Shown here: positions 1 through 5,894 of the stretch, one piece after another
How positions within the stretch are numbered: the first letter of the stretch is position 1
Layout: each line of letters starts with the position of its first letter
Assembly (NCBI GenBank): GCA_002169365.1
Contig: NHLE01000009.1
Span: 1-7,698, forward strand
Source of the DNA: Pelagibacteraceae bacterium TMED259
GTDB taxonomy: Bacteria; Pseudomonadota; Alphaproteobacteria; HIMB59
DNA: 7,698 nt
Direction: 5' to 3'
The notes under the pieces: model-generated
Databases searched by the model: none
The model's input: only the letters and a program-made list of their open reading frames with translations
What the model was told of the DNA's origin: nothing
Position numbers and translations under genes: made by a program

Positions 1-954
1 ATTTAATATTTTCTTTATACTTTCTGAAACTATTGGCATTCTAGTAGATCCTCCAACAAGGATGATGTCGGTTATTGAAGAGGCTTCTAAATCTATCCTA
101 GATAATGCAGTCTCAACCGCTAGTTCAGCCTGTAGTACTAAATTTGAAGAGGCATTCTCAAATTCTTCTCTTGAAATAGAAATGACTTCACCAGAAATTC
201 TTGCATTAGCTTTATCTCTTATAGACAATCTTCTTTTTAGATCTTCAGCATCATTTGACGTGAACTCATTAGGGTCAAGCTCTTTTCCAAAAGATTCCTT
301 ATATTTACCTGAAACCAGCTTGAGTATTTCTTGATCAAAATCTTTACCGCCTAATTTTGCTACCCCTTCTGATGTAAGAATTTCTATATCTTGTCCTGAT
401 ATTTTTGCAATAGTGCAATCAAATGTACCTCCACCAAGGTCATAAACAACAAATGTACCGCTTAACTCTCTTCCAGATTGAAATGCATATGCTAAGGCAG
501 CTGCGGTTGGTTCATTAATAACAAAATTAACATTGAGTCCTGCCATTTCAGCAGCGCGCTGTGTTGCCTCTCTTGCTTCATTAGAAAAGTTTGCAGGAAC
601 TGTTACAACGGCATAATCTATATCGCCATATGCTTTTTCAGTATCTTCTTTAAGTTTTTTTAATATCAAAGCGCTGATTGATGTTGGCGTATGAGTTTCA
701 CCAAAATACTCATATTTGGTATCTGCTTTACCCATAGACCTTTTTACTTCTTGTGCTATATTTTCATCATTAGCTCCTATTTGAGCTTTCGCTTCATCTC
801 CGACTATGTAGCTCTTGGCAGAAGTAAACTCGACAACTGATGGAGTAATATTCTTGCCTTCTATGTTATCAACAATTTCTGGTCTTCCAGTATCATCCAA
901 TTTTGCAATCGCACTAAATGTTGTACCCAAATCAATTCCAACGATATTACTCAT
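1..954 (-). CDS. Hsp70-family (DnaK-like) chaperone, 3' end cut by the window edge
   Basis: ATP-dependent chaperone of the Hsp70 family, predicted cytosolic. The 318 visible residues are most of the actin-like ATPase domain. The first phosphate loop GIDLGTTFS is at residues 6-14. VKRSMG at 70-75 carries the Lys equivalent to the catalytic Lys70 of DnaK. NEPTAAALAYAF is at 147-158, the second phosphate loop DLGGGTFD at 172-179, and the adenosine-site motif LVGGSTRMP at 299-307. The GGS motif sits about 40 residues earlier than in Escherichia coli DnaK, so subdomains IB and IIB are shortened. This is typical of accessory Hsp70s rather than of the housekeeping protein. The ATG at 954 overlaps the end of the GrpE-like gene by 8 bases and has a strong AAGGAG (961-966) 6 bases upstream, so the two are translated from one message. 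The rest of the ATPase domain and any substrate-binding domain lie beyond position 1. Hsp70 identity is certain. The specialised role is inferred. Confidence 0.95.
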   Translation of the reverse strand, partial: MSNIVGIDLGTTFSAIAKLDDTGRPEIVDNIEGKNITPSVVEFTSAKSYIVGDEAKAQIGANDENIAQEVKRSMGKADTKYEYFGETHTPTSISALILKKLKEDTEKAYGDIDYAVVTVPANFSNEAREATQRAAEMAGLNVNFVINEPTAAALAYAFQSGRELSGTFVVYDLGGGTFDCTIAKISGQDIEILTSEGVAKLGGKDFDQEILKLVSGKYKESFGKELDPNEFTSNDAEDLKRRLSIRDKANARISGEVISISREEFENASSNLVLQAELAVETALSRIDLEASSITDIILVGGSTRMPIVSESIKKILN

Positions 955-2032
955 TCTTTACTCCTTTTTTGTACACAATGATTTTTGCCTTCATTAGTAC
1001 ATTTTTCCCATTGGGATGAATATTTTCATACCCATTTTTAATTGTTTTGAAAACTTTCTCATTTAATTCATCATTATTAGTTATCTCTACATCAGCAATC
1101 TCAAAAATATCTGAGGACAATTCTCTTGTTGACTTACCAGAATCAATTTCAAATTCAAAAACATCCATTTCCTCAAGATAGCTTTCTATATATTTGTTGA
1201 CACTATCTAGTTTTTTTCTAGTTTCCTCAGAGATTGTATTTTCAACTAAAAAATCTTTTACTAAATTATTTAGCTCAATTAATGGAAGGATAGAATTTTT
1301 TTTAATAGAAAAATCATATCCTTGTTTGAGCCTTTCTATCTCTTTATTTTGGCTATCAATTGTTGAGTTTAATTTGGTCATAGACTCTATCATTTGGGCA
1401 ATTAATGATTCGTTATTTTTTTGATTACCTAAAGAGACTTTACTAAAGTCCAAAATTTGAGTCGTTAACCCATGCATGTGAATTCTTAAATCATCAAGAA
1501 CATCTAAGTGTGCATCAGGAAAAACAATTGAATCATTTTTAGTATATCTTCTTCTCCATTTAACATGCCTAAACAATAGTGTTGTTACTATAAAAAGTAA
1601 AAATAGAGTAATAAAAAAAGCTATATAGCCAATTAGCCTTATATTAGACCCATCTTTTTCTGTAACAATATTTGGATACTGAACATCTTCACCACGGTCA
1701 CCTTCACCTGATTCGTCACCCACTTCTTCTTCACCGTCAGCAGAGTCGTCACCTGCTTCTGAAAGACTGTTTGAATCTTCTTCGCCAGGCATTCCATCTT
1801 CATCTTCTGACTCTCCAGTGTTAGGGTCGAAGTCAGGTTGGTTGTAGCCGTCTTCGTCACCTTCTTCTTCGTCACCAACGTCAGGCATTGTTATACCTTG
1901 TGATTCTTGAATAACTTTTTCATTAGAATCTTGTGAGCTTGCAATAGGTACTTTGAAAACAAAAACCAATATTAAAGAGACAACAAAAAACAATATTAAA
2001 GAGGATAAAATAATAATAAGATTTTTTTTCAT
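947..2032 (-). CDS. Membrane-anchored GrpE-like nucleotide exchange factor with acidic loop
   Basis: A 361-residue protein. Residues 5-27 form a membrane helix. Residues 51-116 are extremely acidic (31 Asp/Glu, one Arg). Residues 132-154 form a second membrane helix, followed by a basic stop (RHVKWRRRYTK, 155-165). By the positive-inside rule both ends are cytoplasmic and the acidic loop is periplasmic. Residues about 205-245 look like a coiled coil. The C-terminal part (about 245-357) resembles GrpE: a helical segment, then a beta-type domain ending VFKTIKNGYENIHPNGKNV...AKIIVYKKG, which matches the typical GrpE ending (kVaevlrpGY..ng.vlRpAkVvVsk). GrpE proteins drive ADP release from Hsp70, and the next gene is an Hsp70 overlapping by 8 bases (ATGAGTAA), which supports this reading. 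Ordinary GrpE is a soluble protein of about 200 residues, so the membrane anchors and acidic loop are unusual. No clear ribosome-binding site precedes the ATG. The coding region is secure. The GrpE assignment rests on the C-terminal pattern plus context. Confidence 0.8.
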   Translation of the reverse strand: MKKNLIIILSSLILFFVVSLILVFVFKVPIASSQDSNEKVIQESQGITMPDVGDEEEGDEDGYNQPDFDPNTGESEDEDGMPGEEDSNSLSEAGDDSADGEEEVGDESGEGDRGEDVQYPNIVTEKDGSNIRLIGYIAFFITLFLLFIVTTLLFRHVKWRRRYTKNDSIVFPDAHLDVLDDLRIHMHGLTTQILDFSKVSLGNQKNNESLIAQMIESMTKLNSTIDSQNKEIERLKQGYDFSIKKNSILPLIELNNLVKDFLVENTISEETRKKLDSVNKYIESYLEEMDVFEFEIDSGKSTRELSSDIFEIADVEITNNDELNEKVFKTIKNGYENIHPNGKNVLMKAKIIVYKKGVKNE

Positions 2033-2105
2033 ACGTTTATAACTATAATCTTTTTTGAATTAATAATCATGTTTTAATTAAAGACGTATGTGTTAACCTA
2101 ATAAA

Positions 2106-2582
2106 ATGAAGTTTAAATTTTTATTTTTATGTCTACTAATATCTAGTTGCTCTAAAACTATGTCTCCATTAGATCTAGATGTTGGGGATTGTTTCATTGA
2201 TCTCTCAAGTGGAGAATTGCTTGCAGGTGAAGCTCAGAATGCTGATTATGTAGAGGTTGTTGATTGCTTTGAACCTCACAACTATGAAATAGTAGCTAAA
2301 TTTCAATCTGTTCCTGAATCTTATAGAAATAGTGAAAATCCTATGGATGATGCTTGTTTTTATAATCTTGTAGAATACATAGAATCTATATATCCAAATG
2401 CTGATTACCTAACTTTAATAGAAATATATGATAAGTTTGATGCAAAATATAGTCGATTAATGCATTTCAATACTATCGGTGATACTCTTAAACCAGATCC
2501 AAATAAAGAATTTAATTGCGCTGTAATGTCAAAAAATTCTTTGATATTTAATAGCTTTAAAAAAGATATAGAGAAAAATTAA
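2106..2582 (+). CDS. Lipoprotein with Septum_form-like domain
   Basis: A predicted 158-residue lipoprotein. The N-terminus is a short lipoprotein signal peptide with lipobox I-S-S-C (Cys15). Ser follows the Cys, which favours outer-membrane sorting. The mature part matches the layout of the Septum_form family (Pfam PF13845, common in actinobacterial membrane proteins). LDVGDCFID is around Cys29 and VEVVDCFEPHNYEIVAKF around Cys54, giving the VGDC...VxCxxPHxxE signature. A second Cys pair, DDACF (Cys84) and FNCAVMS (Cys138), fits the second half of that domain, so two disulfides are likely. The family name reflects an old association with septation and its molecular function is not established. 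The gene is divergent from the GrpE-like gene across a 73-base gap. Its stop codon interlocks with the stop of the minus-strand gene at 2579 (shared TTAA), so there is no room for a separate terminator. No Shine-Dalgarno is visible. Confidence 0.75.
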   Translation: MKFKFLFLCLLISSCSKTMSPLDLDVGDCFIDLSSGELLAGEAQNADYVEVVDCFEPHNYEIVAKFQSVPESYRNSENPMDDACFYNLVEYIESIYPNADYLTLIEIYDKFDAKYSRLMHFNTIGDTLKPDPNKEFNCAVMSKNSLIFNSFKKDIEKN

Positions 2583-3274
2583 ATATAGTTTGTTTCCTGT
2601 ATTTCAGATTCATAGATATCATAACTACTCATACACATTCTTTCAGAGTGCTTTATTGCGTGTGACAATCCCTCGATAGTAAAGCTCATATCTTTAAGAG
2701 GTGATGCATTGCCAAATTTAATTTCAAATTTTTTGCCATCTCTTATTGATAGAATGTATTTTGGTTTAAAGACGTAGTCAATATTAGAGCCTTCTCCAAT
2801 GATATTACTCACCTTTAAAACAATATCCTTGGGCTTACCTCTATCAACAGTCATAGTTGCTTTAATTTCATCATCTTCTAAATAATTGGTATTTCCAACT
2901 GGTGCAGTAATTGTTGGCTCAGAGGTAACACAAAAAGGTCGAGCCATTTCTAAATAAAAATTAGTGCTTGTGTCATTACCTGTTTTATGTAGGATAAGAT
3001 TTTCATTCGAGTAAGAGTCTATACCCCAGCCATCAATGGTTCTTGTCCAGTCAGCTGAGAGAAATGAAGATGAAATCGTTAGGAGGAAAATAAACTTATG
3101 ATGCTTATACATAGGATTCCCGGAGAAAGGACCAAAATGTACCATCTTATCGTCTAGGATAATCTCATCTTCATGCTCAAAAAGATCTTTCTTTGGTTTA
3201 AGCCATCTCTTGATGCTAATACCAAATGTGAAAAGTATTAAACTAAGCAAACCAAACCCAATAACTTCTTCCAT
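2579..3274 (-). CDS. Predicted membrane/envelope protein under an ECF promoter, two hydrophobic segments
   Basis: A 231-residue protein of no firmly recognised family. Residues 4-22 form a hydrophobic helix followed by a basic patch (KRWLKPKK), then an acidic stretch. From Met55, MYKHHKFIFLLTISSSFLSA|DW reads like a complete cleavable signal peptide, although it lies inside the protein. The remainder is a soluble, probably extracytoplasmic domain with one Cys in ARPFC and one in ERMC. The C-terminal pattern SFTIEGLSHAIKHSERMC is reminiscent of small secreted IalB/TagO-like domains, where a final Cys closes a disulfide (weak resemblance only). The ATG at 3274 is favoured because AGGAG (3281-3285) sits 6 bases upstream and an ECF-type promoter (3308-3335) lies just ahead. 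Met55 lacks a good ribosome-binding site, but internal initiation is possible. The gene sits directly downstream of the sigma/anti-sigma pair and carries its own copy of the same promoter, so it is a likely target of that sigma factor. Confidence 0.7.
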   Translation of the reverse strand: MEEVIGFGLLSLILFTFGISIKRWLKPKKDLFEHEDEIILDDKMVHFGPFSGNPMYKHHKFIFLLTISSSFLSADWTRTIDGWGIDSYSNENLILHKTGNDTSTNFYLEMARPFCVTSEPTITAPVGNTNYLEDDEIKATMTVDRGKPKDIVLKVSNIIGEGSNIDYVFKPKYILSIRDGKKFEIKFGNASPLKDMSFTIEGLSHAIKHSERMCMSSYDIYESEIQETNYI

Positions 3275-3307
3275 ATATAACTCCTAAATAAATGTTTCGT
3301 TATTTTT

Positions 3308-3335
3308 ATAACGTGTCAGAAATAGATTTGTTACA
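3308..3335 (-). promoter_or_regulatory. ECF-type promoter for the gene starting at 3274
   Basis: On the minus strand a -35 element TGTAAC (3335-3330) is followed by a spacer of exactly 16 bases and a -10 element CGTTAT (3313-3308). This is the standard GTAAC/GGAAC-N16-CGT form of ECF sigma promoters. It lies between the anti-sigma stop (3343) and the start at 3274, and would give a leader of about 27 bases carrying the AGGAG. The same two elements at the same spacing lie upstream of the sigma gene. Confidence 0.75.
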
Positions 3336-3342
3336 AATTAAT

Positions 3343-4005
3343 TTAACAATGACAAAAGATATGTCGTTTTACTTCACTAGCTGCGAAGGAAACATCAACA
3401 GTTTCAATTATAGATATATCAACAAAGTAATTTTTATCTGCCCTTGGAGTATTGATGTCATTGTTAACAAAGAAATCTTTGTTAGCTTCATAGATGGCAT
3501 ACATAACCTGGTATTTATCTACGCCAAGATCTTGGGCTATCTGAGATGCAGTACTCCATAAGGTTTCCATCTCAGAACCGGAAACGAATATAGGCTCAGG
3601 TTCATCAATTATTTCTTCAACAACTAGAACAGGTTCTTCATAAATAACCTCTGCAACTTCGACTGGTTCAATTAATTCAGAAGGAAAATTCACAATGGTA
3701 AAAGCTATTACAGCCAAACTTGCTGCAATTGCAAAACCTACCAAAGGTCTAAAATTAATTGCATTGATATTAGAAGAAGACTTTTCAAACTGTTCGTTAA
3801 TAAAAGATTCAGCTTTTGCATTTAACTCCTTTGCTTTGTCTCCACTAAAGAAACCTTCAAGCATGGACTCGGATACTAATAAACTTTCATAAAACTCTGT
3901 AGCTTCTTTTGAAGCATTAACAAGTGCTTTAAGTTTTGGAGAACTTTCAATAGTTGCTCCATCATCCACTAGTTCAATGATTTGTATTTGTATTTCTTCA
4001 TTCAT
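3343..4005 (-). CDS. Anti-sigma-like membrane protein with FimV/LysM-like periplasmic domain
   Basis: A 220-residue single-pass membrane protein. Residues 1-84 are cytoplasmic, start with a short helix ending ELVDDG (11-16) as many anti-sigma factors do, and are largely helical. Residues 87-106 are the membrane helix. Residues 108-140 are a Pro/Glu-rich linker. Residues about 141-214 match the N-terminal domain of FimV/HubP polar landmark proteins. ETLWSTASQIAQ corresponds to the LysM-like DTLW.IA, and QVMYAIYEANKDFFVNNDIN to the FimV QMM.AL..ANP.AF..nNIN. LysM-type domains generally bind peptidoglycan. The gene overlaps the sigma gene by 4 bases (ATGA), the usual arrangement for a sigma factor and its inhibitor. 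The inference is that the outer domain senses the cell wall and the inner domain holds the sigma factor. The protein ends in an odd CHC tail (Cys218, Cys220). The FimV-like match is strong. The anti-sigma role rests mainly on context. Confidence 0.78.
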   Translation of the reverse strand: MNEEIQIQIIELVDDGATIESSPKLKALVNASKEATEFYESLLVSESMLEGFFSGDKAKELNAKAESFINEQFEKSSSNINAINFRPLVGFAIAASLAVIAFTIVNFPSELIEPVEVAEVIYEEPVLVVEEIIDEPEPIFVSGSEMETLWSTASQIAQDLGVDKYQVMYAIYEANKDFFVNNDINTPRADKNYFVDISIIETVDVSFAASEVKRHIFCHC

Positions 4006-4580
4006 AATTTTCTATCCATGCATTGGGCAAGTCTTATTCTTGCTCTGTTTGCTTTTACTCTTAAATTTGCCATGCTGATATGACCAACAACTTCTTGAAT
4101 CTCTCTATAACTATGGCCAGCTCCAAGCATTGATAATATTATTTTGTCTGTTTCATCAAACATTTCTAAACAGTCAAGCATCTTTTGATACTCCAATTTT
4201 TCTTCTTGAAAACCTTTATTAGTTATCTCAATATCATTAGCTTGAATTGATAAATTCTTTTTTCCTTTTCTGTAATCGTCCCTAAACTTATTTTTTAAAA
4301 TCTTTTTTGAATATGCCATTGGATAGTTAGAGCTTTCTAGTGTCTCTCTATTTTTTAATAGCTTTTCTATAGTGTGCTGTATCAAATCCCATGCATCATC
4401 TGAATCATTGCTTGTTAGCACCATTGCATATGGCATGAGTTTTTTGCTGATATGTTCAATTAATTCTTTGAAGGGCATCTCTATTCTATTCTTGCATACT
4501 TTATTCTTAGAATGTTTAAGCACAATAGAATTTGTCTGCTTAATTGCAGTTTTAGTATTAACCCTCGCAAGTGCCTCCAT
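4002..4580 (-). CDS. ECF-type RNA polymerase sigma factor
   Basis: A 192-residue sigma-70 family protein of the extracytoplasmic-function type, with only regions 2 and 4. Region 2 is about residues 37-105. DDAWDLIQHTIEKLLKN (61-77) corresponds to the core-binding helix usually seen as aEDlvQetf.r.w, and YSKKILKNKFRDDYRK (90-105) to the -10-recognition part. Region 4 is about 135-188. FDETDKIILSMLGAGHSYREIQEVVG is followed by the recognition helix SMANLRVKANRARIRLAQCM, which would contact the -35 element. An N-terminal extension of about 35 residues is unusual, and Met35 is an alternative start without a better ribosome-binding site. The ATG at 4580 is supported by the predicted promoter, which would give a leader of about 23 bases. 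The stop overlaps the anti-sigma start (ATGA), implying translational coupling. A matching ECF promoter upstream suggests positive autoregulation. Family is confident. The signal sensed is unknown. Confidence 0.88.
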   Translation of the reverse strand: MEALARVNTKTAIKQTNSIVLKHSKNKVCKNRIEMPFKELIEHISKKLMPYAMVLTSNDSDDAWDLIQHTIEKLLKNRETLESSNYPMAYSKKILKNKFRDDYRKGKKNLSIQANDIEITNKGFQEEKLEYQKMLDCLEMFDETDKIILSMLGAGHSYREIQEVVGHISMANLRVKANRARIRLAQCMDRKL

Positions 4581-4609
4581 AAGTATTAATAAATATATTT
4601 ACTAACCCT

Positions 4610-4637
4610 ATAACGAAACAGGACGGAAAATGTTACA
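4610..4637 (-). promoter_or_regulatory. ECF-type promoter for the sigma/anti-sigma operon
   Basis: On the minus strand TGTAAC (4637-4632), a 16-base spacer and CGTTAT (4615-4610) lie upstream of the sigma gene ATG at 4580. Identity to the element at 3308-3335 covers a 10-base block around the -35 (AATTTGTAAC) and the 6-base -10, while the spacers differ. That pattern is expected of conserved promoter contacts and not of a duplicated segment. It implies autoregulation by the encoded sigma factor. Confidence 0.75.
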
Positions 4638-5058
4638 AATTTTTTATGTATTTTATTTTTACTTATTTTTATGTCAGAATAATTTAATGTTCTTAAAAAT
4701 AAAACTTAGGGCTCTTTTATTAAAATCTTTTGAAAGAACTCCTTTTGGAACTAACCCATACTCCCTCCATCCGTTAGCTAATTATGTTTATTACGATGCT
4801 CTTAATGCTTGGTTGCCTGTATTAAAAGAAATGAAGAAACAGGGGGCTGGAAATGCAGAAATGTTAGAACAATTTGTAATGAATAGTATGCAGGGTTATT
4901 GTCCTGATAAATTTTATAAAGCAGCTTCATCTGAAGAACCATATAAAATGGAAGACATGATAGATGATAAGCTTGTAAGTCATATAGATGCTTTATGTAA
5001 TGGTGATGAGAGTCTTAGACATTTAATGATAGGCTGCTCTACATCATATAGATTTTAA
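4630..5058 (+). CDS. Unrecognised small protein, start uncertain
   Basis: I do not recognise a family. From the ATG at 4630 the product is 142 residues. It begins with 19 hydrophobic, aromatic-rich residues (MLQIFYVFYFYLFLCQNNL) that may be untranslated leader. The next ATG, at 4687, gives 123 residues beginning MFLKIKLRALLLKSFERTPF. The 4630 ATG has a loose AGGA 6 bases upstream but lies on top of the minus-strand ECF promoter's -35 element. The 4687 ATG has no visible Shine-Dalgarno. The remaining protein is mixed and probably soluble, with YVYYDALNAWLPVLKEMKKQG, a GYCPDKF segment, DALCNGDE and a final IGCSTSYRF, so three Cys are spread along it. The balanced amino-acid composition and the clean C-terminal half argue for a real gene. 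It is transcribed divergently from the sigma operon with about 50-105 bases between starts. Confidence 0.55.
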   Translation: MLQIFYVFYFYLFLCQNNLMFLKIKLRALLLKSFERTPFGTNPYSLHPLANYVYYDALNAWLPVLKEMKKQGAGNAEMLEQFVMNSMQGYCPDKFYKAASSEEPYKMEDMIDDKLVSHIDALCNGDESLRHLMIGCSTSYRF

Positions 5059-5078
5059 TGCTTTATTAAACCAGTCCA

Positions 5079-5150
5079 TTACTCTTCAAAAGGATTGCCA
5101 TCTTTAGACACAATAACCACATTTGCATAATTCTTTTCTGTAGCAGGATC
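5079..5150 (-). pseudogene. Possible remnant of the C-terminal end of a lost gene
   Basis: In the 97-base gap between two genes, minus-strand codons from 5150 to the TAA at 5081-5079 read DPATEK followed by NYANVVIVSKDGNPFEE and stop. The composition is typical of protein and atypical of random AT-rich sequence. There is no upstream start: the codon just before the Asp is an in-frame TAA (5153-5151). It is in a different frame from the neighbouring lipoprotein that ends at 5156, and extending the frame into that gene meets another stop. It could be the tail of a decayed or deleted gene, or chance. Confidence 0.3.
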
Positions 5151-5155
5151 TTAAT

Positions 5156-5812
5156 TTATTCTAATCTTTCCTTGGTTTCATCAAAATTATAATCCTTATT
5201 ATTAGGATTCTGGTTTCTTACCATAATGCATATTTCAGCATTAGAATCTAATAATTCTAGAAACTTTTCATTTGAATTAATTTTATTTATTTCATCCTGT
5301 ATTAACCATATCTCTTCATTAACAGCAGTGTAATCTGCTTGATTGGTTACATTAAAATCAATCTCCATGGCTCTAGTACCAAAATAATAAGCATGGTTTT
5401 TATATTCATCTGATAGCTTAGATATCTCACCTGCATCATCCAAGCCCGTAATAGTTTTTCCATACATAAGCCCAGCTTCCATATTTGCATACATGACAGC
5501 AAAATTTGCTGAACATAGTTTTAAGGTACGTATGTACGTATGAGCTTTGGTAATTGTGTCCTCAGATGATGAGAATAAACTATCATCCAATAACCAAAAA
5601 CCTATACTATGTTTTTCCATTATTTTTTTGTCAGATGCTTCTTTTGAAAGTTGGGATAAAAAAGTCTCTTTAAATTCTTTTAAGCTGATGCCTACATCTG
5701 GTTCAGTTTCTAATAATTCTTTATGCTTTTGTTTAAACCATTCATCTGTTAAAGGCTCAGGGGGACTACAAGAAGTAATAAAAAAAACAAGAATTAACAG
5801 AAGATGCTTCAC
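5156..5812 (-). CDS. Unrecognised lipoprotein, GTG start
   Basis: A 218-residue predicted lipoprotein of no family known to me. The signal peptide MKHLLLILVFFITSC has lipobox I-T-S-C (Cys15), followed by Ser, which favours the outer membrane. The mature part is rich in Glu, Lys and Asn and mostly helical: EWFKQKHKELLETEPDVG, then SLKEFKETFLSQLSKEASDKK, and later long helices. Two Cys lie in KLCSANF and EICIMV. The start codon is GTG at 5812, supported by AGGA at 5820-5823 with 7 bases to the start. The nearby ATG at 5820 runs straight into TGA after three codons. It stands alone between an unrelated plus-strand gene and a small plus-strand membrane protein that diverges from it across about 82 bases. 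No function is assigned. Confidence 0.75.
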   Translation of the reverse strand: MKHLLLILVFFITSCSPPEPLTDEWFKQKHKELLETEPDVGISLKEFKETFLSQLSKEASDKKIMEKHSIGFWLLDDSLFSSSEDTITKAHTYIRTLKLCSANFAVMYANMEAGLMYGKTITGLDDAGEISKLSDEYKNHAYYFGTRAMEIDFNVTNQADYTAVNEEIWLIQDEINKINSNEKFLELLDSNAEICIMVRNQNPNNKDYNFDETKERLE

Positions 5813-5894
5813 AACCCCATCCTATACAATGTGTTTTATTTTCACAAACAATTGGCACAGATATTGCAATGTATATGGTATTTAGGAGGTATTT

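Noticed and set aside
62..334. Plus-strand open frame of 90 residues
   Set aside because: It lies wholly inside the Hsp70 gene on the other strand, which has unmistakable family motifs through this stretch. The Ser/Leu-rich product is an antisense shadow.
584..620. TGTAAC on the minus strand inside the Hsp70 gene as another ECF site
   Set aside because: No CGTT at 16 bases downstream, and it lies in the middle of a coding region.
1639..1878. Minus-strand 79-residue frame rich in Lys and Thr
   Set aside because: It is an out-of-frame reading of the acidic GA-rich repeat region of the GrpE-like gene. Its odd composition comes from that repeat.
2030..2090. CATACGT and ACGTATG as a spaced inverted repeat between the divergent genes
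   Set aside because: Only 7 bases, about 47 bases apart, and one arm includes the start codon of the GrpE-like gene. Chance is likely.
3292..3561. Plus-strand 89-residue frame
   Set aside because: It covers the ECF promoter and the antisense of the FimV-like domain and has no ribosome-binding site.
5852..5879. TTGGCA-N16-TATGGT as a promoter for the 36-residue gene
   Set aside because: The implied transcription start near 5886 would fall inside the Shine-Dalgarno sequence (5884-5889), leaving it incomplete.
5547..5885. Plus-strand 112-residue frame
   Set aside because: It is antisense to the lipoprotein gene, and its tail crosses the intergenic region. The lipobox and GTG start on the other strand explain the sequence.
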